Origin: Trissonchulus latispiculum
Taxonomy: Eukaryota > Nematoda > Enoplea > Enoplida > Ironidae
Length of the DNA stretch: 64,000 bases
Direction of reading: 5' to 3'
NCBI GenBank assembly: GCA_030248195.1
Contig: JASAND010026119.1
Location: 35,782 to 99,781, forward strand
Below are positions 48,841 through 60,359 of the stretch, piece by piece. The notes beneath the pieces were generated by a model. That model made no database searches, was not told where the DNA came from, and saw only the letters and a list, made by a program, of their open reading frames with translations. A program made the position numbers and the translations under genes. The first letter of the stretch is position 1. Each line of letters begins with the position of its first letter.

Positions 48841-49173
48841 CTAGGCGTGGAGGACTCGCCTAGGAGGATTGCGCCCCTCCAGCTCAAGCCACTTGAGTCT
48901 ATACTCAAGACGGCTCCAGGTTGCGTTCAAATTTGCGCGCCCTGCTTGAGCATGCGGCGAATTGAAACCCCTGGTATCAATCGTCTCAATCAACCCGCGC
49001 ACTTCCCCCTCCATCGCAATTAGAGCGGATAGCGCGGCCCTAAAGGAAGATAGCTGCGGCCGTTTAATCTTTTTGTCCCTGGTCTCAGTGGGATCCCATG
49101 GCTCATCCCCACGACCTCTGCCTGCAGCAGCTCCACCCCCTCCAGCGCCTTGCCCAAGCGCCTCCCCGTTGGA
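48841..49173 (-). other. Unassigned open frame, 111 codons, no start codon
   Basis: Open on the minus strand between a TAA at 49174-49176 and a TAG at 48841. It is Gly/Ala/Arg-rich at first (GGGGAAAGRGRGDEPWDPTE), then helical (SFRAALSALIAMEGEVRGLI, then WSRLEYRLKWLELEGRNPP). The local GC content is higher than the neighbourhood. It could be an exon or a retroelement gag piece. I do not recognise it. Confidence 0.35.
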
Positions 49174-49199
49174 TTAACCAGGCGTTCGCCATAACTCAC

Positions 49200-51800
49200 C
49201 AGAATCTAAAAAAACGAAAATTGTCTAATTCCGCTAAATAAAGCTTTTAATGTAATTTTCTTTCTACTGTAATTTTTATTACTAAATTATTTGTATGAAT
49301 TCTTTTGTCAAAAATAAAGTAGCCCTGTCTATCAGCAGATTTGAGTAAATGACATCAGCTATTTATCAAATTAAAATTAAGATATTGTAAGGGAAATTAT
49401 AGTTTCCTTCAATTCAAACAGTAATCTATGATTTAAAATGACTTGTAAATATAGATTTATTTCTTTCCAATCGTTTGATAGTACACCCGTTTGTTTTATG
49501 TTAAAGTCATACCTTAGACTGCGAAGAAGCGGAAGCGAAGAAATCAAAGTTCAGGCAACTTTGCGAAAATTGCGGACGCAACCAAACTATTTAAAGAATT
49601 GAATTAGTTTAATGTTTGTGTTCAATTGTTTACTAATGTAAATCCATTCACGTTTTATTTTCAATAAATTTCAAAACCCATTTATGGATGTCATTCATCC
49701 TCCGTTTAATTAGAATTCTTTAGTCATCAATTTATAACATAAGGAAATACGGCCTTTGTTTTCTTTAAGTGTCTGCGTGTAAAGTTTTTCACCTTTCTGA
49801 ACCACTAGTAAAGGACGCCGTCAGGAGTCATCCTTTGTTTTTAAATGTGTGTCCAGTACTTAAAAACAGAAAACGGCAAAGATTCCACTTTTCTTTGCTG
49901 TCAAATTTAAAAGAAGGGGAATAAAACGCATTTAAAATGTATATCAATTCTAATCACCGTTAGATTACTACTTTTAAAGTCCTTTTTGTCCTGGTATGAT
50001 AGCCAGCGGTTAAGGAAAAATCTTTATCTCTAGTTGAAAGATCCGTCTGCATACGTTTTTGTGTTTTTCTTTGTCAACAAGCCTTCGTTTTAAATCCTTT
50101 ACTTTTAACCCTCATAATAACAGAAATTCTTGACTACCTACCTTTACCTTCTAAATTCCTCTTATTTATTGTAATTCTTAAAGAGCAAACAACGATTTTG
50201 CTTTTCGCGAGATAAAGTGTTTGCATTTCGAAACAGCATTATAAAAAGCTGTCGCTATTCCAAATTTATAATTCGTATATACTTGAACGAATAAACGATC
50301 CCAAAACAAAAATTATTTTTAGCACCTGAATGGATTGAATTCGTTTTCCTGCCACCAAAACGTTTTTCTGAACTATTCTGATCTACAAATCCGGTCTTTT
50401 ATTGCCTCTTATTGTATTTTCTCACGGCATCGTATTTTTCTATGCCCATTCGCCTACACCCCCCTGTACTTAACGGTCCATTGCCTCTGGACCAAAGACG
50501 CACTATTTATCACTATCCTTATTTATCTCGTTTAAAACCATGCGTTCTAGACACGACATTCCTTAAGAAACCTGTATATAAATCTGACCCATTGTTCATT
50601 ACACATATACCTTGCATTACATTACATGGTGTAAAGACTAGCTGAAAGACCGTAAGGTGAAGTGTGTAAATACCAGTGTCTTGTTTACCTTTTCTTCCCT
50701 CATTTTACTTTGTCACCTTTCCACTAATCTAGTAATTCGCATAGCCCGAATTCATACTCAATCCTCTGTTTTGACTACACTCAACTGGAATGAAATAAGA
50801 AAGGAACGAACGAAACTCAGTATTATAATTATCCACCGACCGACCATAGAAAAAAAGGGAAAACTCCTTTGTCAGGAGGTTTGACTTAAGCTTTAACTAC
50901 AAACAACAAATCATAACTTTCTCGTGTCATGCACTACGTTTCCAAACTACAAGTCGATCAAAAATAAATTTATGTTAAACTTAAGGTTAAATTTTCCCGT
51001 ATATCCAGCTATAGATAGCCTACAGTGTGACCGCTTCTAGCCTTTCGATTCCCCATTCCCGTCCCTGGCCAAGTCGTATCAATCAAGGCTATCAAACTAG
51101 CAAAAGTGCAAAACGCACTGACTGGAATGTATAGGAAGCGGAGAGACAAAATGCCCTTCCGCGGGAATGTGATGCACAACCTCTTCTAAGCTCTGATTAT
51201 CACCATGATGATCATGATTATCGACAAGGAGCAAACAATGAAATCTCCTCAAATCAAATAGACAGACAGACCTAGCTCAACATCATATTAGGTATACTGT
51301 ACGTATATACACTTGTCTTCTAAATTCAAGTTGTGATCTGTGTTCAAACATTTTGTAAGAAAATAATTTCAAAATTTGCAATCAGTCCTCCCTTTTTTCG
51401 CCAAAATCCAGTTGAAAGAAACCTGTCAAAAAGATCATTTATCTCCCGCTAATTGCTCTTCTTTCTTGTCATCCGACTGCAAAAAGCAATTTGTAACAAC
51501 ATGTAATTTGCAAGAGAAGAACAAGTGCCTTATTCCCCATCTCAAAAATTCATTCCTGGTCTCCTACGTAGATACATATTGAATAGCAGTTTATTTGTAT
51601 TGACTTTAGGCTTTCCTGCTTAGACAATTTTTAGCAGCATAGGCTGTGACTAAATCCACACATACGTAGCTACACCACATATATACGCTTTTAAATATTG
51701 ACTACATACGAACGCTAACTCTGCATCCTATTGCACACCCCTCACAACCGCTCAGTAGCAGTTAAACTTTAGCAGTTAAAGATAAGCGCTGCTAAACTAG
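49200..51800. other. AT-rich stretch, nothing recognised
   Basis: No coding, repeat or RNA signal stands out. Small frames around 50335-50884 and 51376 are short and do not resemble known proteins. Confidence 0.55.
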
Positions 51801-51811
51801 GTTTTCAACAG

Positions 51812-51885
51812 GCGAGGTGGCTTAGCGGCAGGTTTCTCGCTTATCACCCGCTCGCCCACGGATCGAATCTCAGTGTAAATTACTT
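51812..51885 (+). repeat. tRNA-like SINE head or tRNA remnant
   Basis: Perfect box A (TGGCTTAGCGGCAGG) and a box B-like GGATCGAATCTC 33 bases on. The cloverleaf stems pair poorly, so it is unlikely to be a working tRNA. Confidence 0.5.
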
Positions 51886-51899
51886 TTCTTTTGAATGAA

Positions 51900-54200
51900 T
51901 TTCCTAAATCTCAAAACAGGAGTTTTGACTTTTTGGAAGGGGTGGGTGATGTGACAAATCGTAAATTACCCATTAAAATTAGCCCTTATTAAAATTACAT
52001 TACAAATATGATTAAATACAAATAGGACTATTAGCTAAATAGTTAAATTAGCTAAAGTTGCGCAACTAGCTACCGTAATCCCTAAGCAATCATTTCTATT
52101 ATTCATCTTAAATTTCATTAGTAAACCCAACTACCAATAAAGTTAAAGATATTTTAGGTAACTTTAAGCAATTCCTAGAATTATACAGTGGGCTGACACT
52201 TCGAGTAATATTTCCAACAACATTTCAGTTTTTCAATTTCCTTTTGCAAATTGCCTCGAGAATAATTAACGCCAAATGTTATGAGTCAAGCTTCTAAATT
52301 CAGTTACCAACAAAGGTGCCGCACCATATAAGAACTAGAAAACTAAATTACTTGGAACTTTTTGACTTTCCAAAGGAACAACTGGCCCTACAAAAACACT
52401 AATGATCTTACTAATGGAAGGCGGAGTTAGCTTAGTACATAAGTTGGTGTAGTGTACCTGCAGTGCTCTTGTTGCTACTCAACTGTTGCTTGTAACTGCC
52501 GTGACTTCAATAAACGTCTGGACAACGATCTAGTTGCTACGTGGCAGGGTTTTGACTTTCACTAAGCACCCTTCCATCACTCCTATTGGACCTAGACCTG
52601 CCACACTGTTATGCTGTTGGGGCTGAGGTCCCTGGTTTCAGGAAGATTTTCCTGCCTCGCCCCTCCTTCACTGTGGGGCGAGATCTGCTTAATCTATCTC
52701 GGGGGTTGGACACTCGTCTCCTGAGCATGGATTTTAGTTGTCAGTCAGTGTCACTGTCAGCAAATGGTATAAATTCAGTGAAGTCCCTAACATGGAGCGC
52801 CTCTATAATGCCCTACGTTTGTTCCACTCGGGCATGAGGGACACGGAACACTGAGTGTTCTTCTTGCGCACGTTGATCGGCCTCTACTGGTATTGTAAGA
52901 ACAACCCGTCTCCTGGGCATCCGGGTTGTATGGTCCAACTGGCATTTCTTTTGGGGGGATGCCCTGTGGATAGTCGGGACCTTCCTACATCCTCCGCAGC
53001 GGCTGGCCGCCGCTCCTACCCAGCTACGGTCCATTAGCCCCTGGCCTTGAACAATATGTCCACGACCCATTTGGAGGGCCTGATGGCTGTCCTCCTGCAG
53101 GGGCTGGAAGATGGTCACTTTACGACGGTTGCGGCAGTTGTAAAGCGTATCCTTCGACCGTCTCAGGTTAATGCCTTGCGGCGTATGACATGCCGTCTAT
53201 TTGCCAAGGCCCATATCTAAAAAACAGATGTCTATTATGGGATCGGCCGGTGTGGGACGGTCGTGGTGTTCCACTCCATCCAGAGACAGTGACTGTACCT
53301 CCCCGTTGACTGTTCCTGACAGTTCGTTGCTCTCTATTTTTAGCTAGTTTTGTTTTGTGTGGCGTGAGGTCCACGCCTTTGTTAGAGGAGGCAAGTGTAA
53401 CAGTGCAAACGTCACTGCGCGACGTCAATCATTTTAATTTTAAAGTTCTTTTAAAATTCTTCTAAAAGTATATCACCCGTAACAGATCCGGGTGTATACA
53501 TATTTTGTCCTTTTGTTTTTCCACTTCAGTAAATTTAACCCACTTTTGTAACCCTTTTAAAAGGCCCATTTTTCTCTAGTTTTCAGTTAGTTGGGCAACG
53601 AATTCTTTTCTGTTAAGTGGCAGCCTTTTATATCAAAGACAGCGCGTGTTGACGCCTATTTCTAGAGCCTGATACTGAACAGATCTACTCTCCAAAATAC
53701 AGTTATGTCTGCCTCACTCGCGTCTGTAAATGACTTCCCTTCGCTAAGGGACTTATTTTAGTGCCTCTCGCCAGAGGTTTTATCTAATATAAACTGTTTT
53801 TAATAAATTAGTTAGTTTTATCTAAGCCCACTCTCGCGCTAAACTCGGCTTCGCCACCACTTCGGTCAGTAGCTATGGACGGGTTGTGCCATCTCCCCGG
53901 GCCATAGATGAACACCGAACCAGTAATGGTAGCTGCTGGTTATAGTATACAGTATCTATATGGATTAGCATCGTTTAAATAGATGGCTCCCCCTTAGGCC
54001 ATTGGCCGTGGAGGCTGGGAACCTACGGGGGTTAAATTTAAATTCCTACGTCATTTAATACAGAAAAATGCGGAAAACGTCGGTGTCTTACTTGTAACTA
54101 TATTGAGGGTAGCACAAGTGTAAAAGGTAACATCAGCTCTAAGACAGCTCATCTTTAGGACAAAGCGAGAATCGAACCACGGAATAGCGAATTTCAACTG
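51900..54200. other. Possible eroded LTR-element region, unassigned
   Basis: 52500-52550 has AATAAACGTCTGG followed by a TGGCAGGGTT stretch, which could be an LTR end and a primer-binding site. 52590-53230 is GC-richer, with broken frames (for example HLEGLMAVLLQGLEDGHF) of unknown family. 53440-53830 resembles a promoter/poly(A)-containing terminal repeat. None of this is firm. Confidence 0.3.
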
Positions 54201-54204
54201 TGAA

Positions 54205-56900
54205 ACATCTAATATCATCTACTTAATTACTTGTAAAAATGTGGGATTCAGTACATAGGAGAAACGGGACGAACCTTAAGAGAACGTTTCGGGGAACATT
54301 GAAGGTCTATACAAAATGTAAAGGTGGGTGCAAATATTTGTCTAGCCATTTTCGTTCAGGAGTATGTAAAGATATGATGAAAGCACAGGTAATTGAACAA
54401 CTTAACTCGTCCAACGATAAGGAAGAGAACACAAGACGAAGAGTCTCAGGAAATATGTGTTATTGTAGGATAAACATGGAACTCAGCCCACCACCGTGCC
54501 CCTTGCAGTTCCGGAGCTGTGAGCGGTGGTTGAGAAGGAGGACGCAAGGGGTAAAGGAAATGATTTAACTTTAGGCATATCGAGATTATCGAACACCTCC
54601 TTTCGGGCTGAGGGGCACTCACAGTGGAATTAGCAGGGACTACTTTGAACAAGACTGCCTCCAGATGATAATTTGGTGGAGATAACAACTCCATCTCAGG
54701 GTTAACGTGATATTTAATTAAACTAAATTTTAATCAGTACAACTTAAAACACCATATCACAAATTTTTAATTATGTTTACATTTTAGCAATACGGATTAC
54801 TATGTTCTGGTTGCGGAAATGGTTTCTCATCTTGGTACTACTGCTGTTTCGATATGTTGGAGGAAGTGATCCTCATGGAGGTACTTTTTTTAGATTGATG
54901 TATACCATATAGCAGGGTTCGGTGAGGACACCACAATGTCCCTCCCACCTGTTCCCTTTGGTATAGCGCTTAATTGCGCATTAAAAATACAACCCACCCA
55001 AGGATCACAAGAAGGACACAGTCCAAAATGGATGAAGAAGCAACCATCATCGCAATGGATATTGACATATCTACAAATGGACAAAGAGTCTGCGGACAGT
55101 GTACTACATCCCACTTTCTATGCAGAAAGTGGTTACATCCCGGTACCAGATTTTCTGGTATCGGTTATTACATGTCCTCAATCTTGTGGAGACTGAGGAT
55201 TCGTATCTATTCCTAACTTCAAGACACAACGTTCAGTTCAAACTTTGCAATTAGATTATTGATTTTATACAACTTAATGCATATGGTAAGTGTAATAAGC
55301 ACTAATTGTGACATTGTTAATTTCGTAGCATGTACTCATTTCGGACCACTTATATATTGATCAATTCTTCAAATTGGATTATTTGCTTCATGGTTGGTCC
55401 ACATAACCAAGCTAGCAAACATCAACGGAGTCAAACTAAAAGTTCTGCCAGCCAATTTTTTTGTTCCTTTTTGTCCAATCTGTAGTAAAATCTTATTATT
55501 TGATCTTGATAATACAGTCTGCGCATTCAAGAGACTTATGCTTCATCCTCGGACGGAATAATCCAGGAAGCCGATGAATATAATGCCTACTCTAGTTGTA
55601 GTCATTTTCTTTTTTCAAAAAGGTGTACCTTGATGGTAGTATGTGTAGTGTAGGTTCAACTCAAATTCAAATCTTTCATCAAATTCTCTTGTAATTGTCA
55701 CTGTGATGTGCTAGTCTCAGATTAAATCATGAATAATTTGCATATTTTGCTGTTCCAGAAATGTCCTAAGCTAGGCCATGTGCTAAAGATAGGACTACAA
55801 ATTTGAAATCTTCCATGAACAACGTTGAAACACTAATTCCCGTAACAATGATTCCGTCTCCAGGTCCATACGGAACAAAATATTTTGTAATTACCAGAAT
55901 AGATAAAGCCCCCCCCCCAAATTATGCATTTATTTGTAAAGTTTGGTATAAATCAATGTTACGAAGGGAAATGGGATTAGATCCCGGGTTTCCCTCTGAA
56001 ACATTTGAACTAATTCAAAATCTAATATTTTAGATACTATTTACCGGGGATCAAAAAATATAGGTTGCCAAGCTAATCATGGTGATAACCAATTACCTTT
56101 CATACAACTTTTACCTAAATTCCATAAAAGAATCCAGTTAAATTTCGAGCAACAGTTTCAAGTAAACATGCGGCTACTAAAGTAATATCCGAATAAATCG
56201 GATATGCTTTTAAATTATTTCTCCGATTATTAAAAAGTTATGCAAATACTATCAGTAGATCCAATGGCGGATGTAATCCATATTAGATTATCGAGGTTAT
56301 TATTCAAGTTGATTCATTGATTATTCAGGTACATTGATGACATAACAGTCATCAATGACAATGGAGTATTTTTAAAGATCTTTAAAGATATCTATCCAGT
56401 GGGTTTAGAATTAAGGTATTGGTACTCGCGAACTGGTAAATAATACTCGAGCAGCATTATTTACCTATATTAATAAACTGGATAAAAATAATAAGGAATT
56501 TTACTATGGCTGGGTATCAAATTATGCAAATACACTTTTAGACGAAATTGTTAAACTTGGTAAATTCAAGTCTTAGTTCTGCTGATGTTCTAGACATAGA
56601 AATTAAAGTGTCAAATACACAATTTATAACTTCTCTTTACGACAAATGCAAATATTTTCCTTTCACTGCTACATGTTTACCGGATATAACTAATAATGTT
56701 TCAGGTAAAAGTTGTTATAATGTATTTTTTAATGAAATTGTCAGAATTTCCAATATTTGTAGCACTGATATAAGCTTCATTAACTGTTCTTCGCTAATTA
56801 AAAATTTAATGGATAAGGACTATAATAGAGCACTCAAAAAGCAGTTTTATCAAATGTTTTACATGTTTTGTCATTTATGTGTTAATATCACGTCTTGAGG
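54205..56900 (+). pseudogene. Second permuted Penelope-like (Naiad-type) element, decayed
   Basis: Same order as the 25418-28143 copy, opposite strand. GIY-YIG remnant at 54222-54560 (in shifted frames CGIQYIGETG, then KGGCKYLSSHF and RSGVCKDMM). RT fingers at 55803-56033 (FVITRIDKAPPPNYAFICKV). 56097-56200 has LPFIQLLPKFHK and FRATVSSKHAA. Motif C FRYIDDITVIND near 56322. The thumb is at 56548-56898 (ADVLDIEIKVSNTQFITSLY). Palm motifs A and B are not found. Stops and frameshifts are numerous. It differs strongly from the first copy, so it is another subfamily. Confidence 0.8.
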
Positions 56901-57169
56901 CGACCAGCGGCGAAACCGTTTCCTAATAATATTTCACGTTTTTTTCTAAATTCAACTAAAAAACCGTACAGCTCCACTGATGAGCCGCCTATATGAACTC
57001 TGGTCTGGAAAAGGTACTACTAACATAGGTTGTTTAAATGTTACTTCATACGCCATTCTGTCAATTCCCCATGTTAATATGTAATTTACTATTTGATGGT
57101 CATGTACGAGTCATAAGCATTATTCTAATTTGCATATTTGACTGCTTGTGCGACATTTCAGTTGCATAA

Positions 57170-57360
57170 GCGTTAAGGTGCATTCATAGTCGCAAACGCT
57201 TAGAGACGCGCGTCGACGCCTCTGATTGTAACGTGTCGTTTTAACCGTTTAAAAATAATTGAAGCGTATTCATGCTCACGAACGCATGCAGACGCTTACG
57301 TACGCGCGTCGACGCGCGTCTACGCGCGTCTGGTTGCGTCTGTCGCACAGAGCGGTTTTG
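57170..57360. repeat. CGCG/GTCGAC-rich palindromic repeat
   Basis: Dense ACGCGCGTCGACGCGCGTC motifs and AACGCTTAGAGACG / AACGCATGCAGACG repeats in otherwise AT-rich DNA. It looks like the end of a small MITE. CpG content is notably high. Confidence 0.5.
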
Positions 57361-57559
57361 AACGGAACGTGCCGTTCTGTCCTATGTTGTTCTATTAAAA
57401 CTGACATGACATTGTAAGCGATGGCAAGTACATAAGCAAGGTTATTCACCAACGGAGAATAATTTATTTTTATTATTTCAGAATTCTATATATTTTTTCT
57501 TATGGCTCCTGCTTCGTCTCGTCACCATAAGAAAAAGAGGAAACACGGTATACGTGTCT

Positions 57560-57815
57560 ACATGAACTTTATAATTTACAGGCTGGATCTTGTCTTCTGC
57601 TATTGTACAACCTGCCTTCTGGGGCCTCATATGTATTTTACATGCGACGAAGGAGCATTTTTGTTTTCTTGTCTTCAATTCTTTTACTTTTACATTCTTC
57701 TACATTCTTTCAAATCGCTTAAGACCCCCACCACAGTGCTCTACAGCCACGTTGGATATGTAGTTATATGACAAAAGTTGCTCAGCTCACTCAGGACTTG
57801 CATTTGATCGCCCGA
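57560..57815. repeat. Dispersed copy of the foldback arm with one S1 unit
   Basis: 57603-57660 repeats the TACAACCTGCCT...CATATGTATTTTACATGCGA block of the foldback right arm. 57720-57812 is one inverted S1 satellite unit (CTCTACAGCCACGTTGG, TGACAAAAGTTGCTCAGCTC). Confidence 0.75.
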
Positions 57816-58269
57816 TTGCACCAAATGTTTCTAAGTAAAATCTAATTATCTTAAAATCTGATTAGCTGGAAAGGTTTTAATACTAAACGCATTTTCTATT
57901 GCACCAAAATGTTTTTGCTTAAAATCTGTTTAGCTTCTATTTGAAATCTGTTTTCTTAAATTTCCCGTTCACTACATATAGGTTTCCCTCCGCAACCTCC
58001 AACATCTCTAATACCATTATAAAGAATACAATCAAAAATCAGATAGAAAGACACTCTTGTATAAGTGACAATGAAACGTGAAACGTATGAAATGTTCTCA
58101 GGCTGCAAAATTGTGTTACACATCAGAGAATACTCTAATAGGTTTATAAAAATACGCTATACAACACAATCTACAGTAATGGAAATATCATCGGTAAATA
58201 TAAACTAAACCATATAAAAAGAATCAAAAATGGAATTACTTTAAACAACTGATGCCTGGACATTCGAAT

Positions 58270-58375
58270 CCACAACCAAATTGATCCACCGACACGGAAT
58301 CCCGGCTTTGCCGGCCTTTTATGCATTCTGGCTAAGCCACCACGTGTAAACCTGGCAATGCCGGCCCTCGATCTA
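58270..58375 (-). repeat. tRNA-like remnant with CCGGC hairpins
   Basis: On the minus strand box A-like TGGCTTAGCCAG and box B-like GGATTCGAATGTCC flank an insert with GGAATCCCGGCTTTGCCGGCC (+ strand reading), a hairpin sequence found again at 61140-61235. Probably a SINE piece. Confidence 0.4.
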
Positions 58376-58436
58376 TTAAATTGTATATATTAACCTCGAA
58401 ACAACAAAGAAAGTGCATTCAATCTTTTTAATTTCA

Positions 58437-60355
58437 GGGACTCATCTAGTGGAGTCGTCATTGGCGCAGGTCAACAACTTCCGGCTAAGTCGTCCAGATT
58501 CGATATGATTAATGCCAAGGATATCCTGCCTGAGCTGGATCGTCGGATCCAGACGCTTGAACGGGCCACTACTGCTACCGCAGCAGCCCTAACTAGTATT
58601 GAGATTGATCTAAAGTCTGACACAAAAATGTGTGTACAAAACCTGTAAGGCCTCCAGTGAACTCAATATACGCCGTAACCCCATAAAACCATATATTTTC
58701 GGAATCCTTGCAGCGAGATGAACATTTTTATAAAATTTAAAATTTTTTAAAATTTCAAAAATTTTAAAATATCGGTTTTTCGGGGAATTTTTTCGGACCG
58801 TTCAAGCTATTCAGCTCATTCCTTCAGAAAAATTTTCCCGTCCGAAGACGCATCGATTGACACAAGAACGAAAAAATCGGTTGACAAATAAGCATTTTAT
58901 TCCAAAATTTCGTTTTTCCATTTCCTTTGATGTTTGCCGCTTTTTGCAAGTTTGACTGGTTATTACTCGCGACTCGCTCAACTTAAAATTTTTTCGATTA
59001 GATTTTCAGGACCGCCTAGGCGTCCGCTTTGACCTCATATATGTGGTATTTCAAATTTTGAAAATCGATTTTTTTTGAAAAATACCACTTTTTGACCAAA
59101 AATTTCGGCAAAGAAGATTTAGCAAAAGTGAATAAAAATAACATGATCATAAAGTTCAAGCTGAGCTGAATCCAACGATATAAAGCTTTTCTTGCTGCGA
59201 CTTATATTGCGCCAGCAATGAATTTTTAAACAATATCCCTTATTTCAGCTGGTTTTTGGCTCTCTTTGATGTTGCCGCCGTGATTTGACTGAAGCAGTGT
59301 AAACTAGCAAAACTAGCTGAAATAAGGGATATTGTTTAAAAATTCATTGCTGGCGCAATATAAGTCGCAGCAAGAAAAGCTTTATATCGTTGGATTCAGC
59401 TCAGCTTGAACTTTATGATCATGTTATTTTTATTCACTTTTGCTAAATCTTCTTTGCCGAAATTTTTGGTCAAAAAGTGGTATTTTTTAAAAAAATCGAT
59501 TTTCAAATTTTGAAATACCACATATATGAGGTCAAAGCGGACGCCTAGGCGGTCCTGAAAATCTAATCGGAAAAATTTTAAGTTGAGCGAGTCGCGAGTA
59601 ATAACCAGTCAAACTTGCAAAAAGCGGCAAACATCAAAGGAAATGGAAAAACGAAATTTTGGAATAAAATGCTTATTTCTCAACCGTTTTTTTTCGGTCT
59701 TGTGTCAATCGATGCGTCTTCGGACGGGAAAATTTTTCTGAAGGAATGAGCTGAATAGCTTGAACGGTCCGAAAAAATTCCCCGAAAACCGATATTTTAA
59801 AATTTTTGAAATTTTAAAAAATTTTAAATTTTTTAAAAATGTTCATCTCGCTGCAAGGATTCCGAAAATATATGGTTTTATGGGGTTACGACGTATACTG
59901 AGTTCACTGGAGGCCTTACAAATTTTGTACACACATTTTTGTGTCAGACTTTAATTAGAGAATCCAACCATAACCGATCCCGAAACGTTATCATCGAGAA
60001 CTTTGACCTCACGGAACGGACTCTACCACACGTGCTTCGTCAAAAATTAGTAGAATTCCGCAATAAGGAAATTTTCGTAGATCCAAATATAAGGCTACTA
60101 TCCCTATGATCGACGTCGCCCACTGACTGGGAAAGCCGGAGAAACGTCGTCTCACTGCAAAGTTCTATAGCCGTGAAGCCGTGGACTTTATTTTTTCTAA
60201 CGCTAGTCGACTGAAGGCGGTCAATATAATCCGAAAAGAATCAAATAAGAAGCCTTTCCAAATCCGTCGCCAATGCGCCCCTCGCCTGGATGCTGAGCGA
60301 AAGCATCTTGAATTTCTTTATGTTATGTACCGCTGGTGAAATAGGCGAAAAAGCT
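58437..60355 (+). pseudogene. LINE ORF1-like coding remnant, split by a palindrome
   Basis: Left part 58441-58611 ends in a coiled-coil-like segment (ELDRRIQTLERATTATAAAL). The right part from 59957 reads NRSRNVIIENFDLTER, then after a frame break DVAH-LGKPEKRR, AKFYSREAVDFIFSNASRLK and PFQIRRQCAPRLDAERKHLE. The coiled coil plus RRM-like RSRNVIIENF and FSNASRLK strings match L1/jockey-type ORF1 proteins. A likely 3' splice site precedes it (ATTTCAG at 58437), so a domesticated exon cannot be excluded, but stops make a dead copy likelier. Confidence 0.55.
58612..59952. mobile_element. Near-perfect long palindrome, 639 bp arms
   Basis: Arms 58612-59250 and 59315-59952 are inverse copies with only scattered mismatches; the spacer is 64 bp. 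Outer ends read AAAGTCTGACACAAAAATG and its inverse. It interrupts the ORF1-like frame. No protein of its own. A foldback-type transposon or a hairpin MITE fits; no target duplication is clear. Confidence 0.88.
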
Positions 60356-60359
60356 GGAA

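Noticed and set aside
51812..51885. Functional tRNA gene
   Set aside because: Good box A, but acceptor, anticodon and T stems do not pair properly.
57502..57771. 89-codon forward frame
   Set aside because: It overlaps a dispersed foldback-arm copy and shares its translated pattern.
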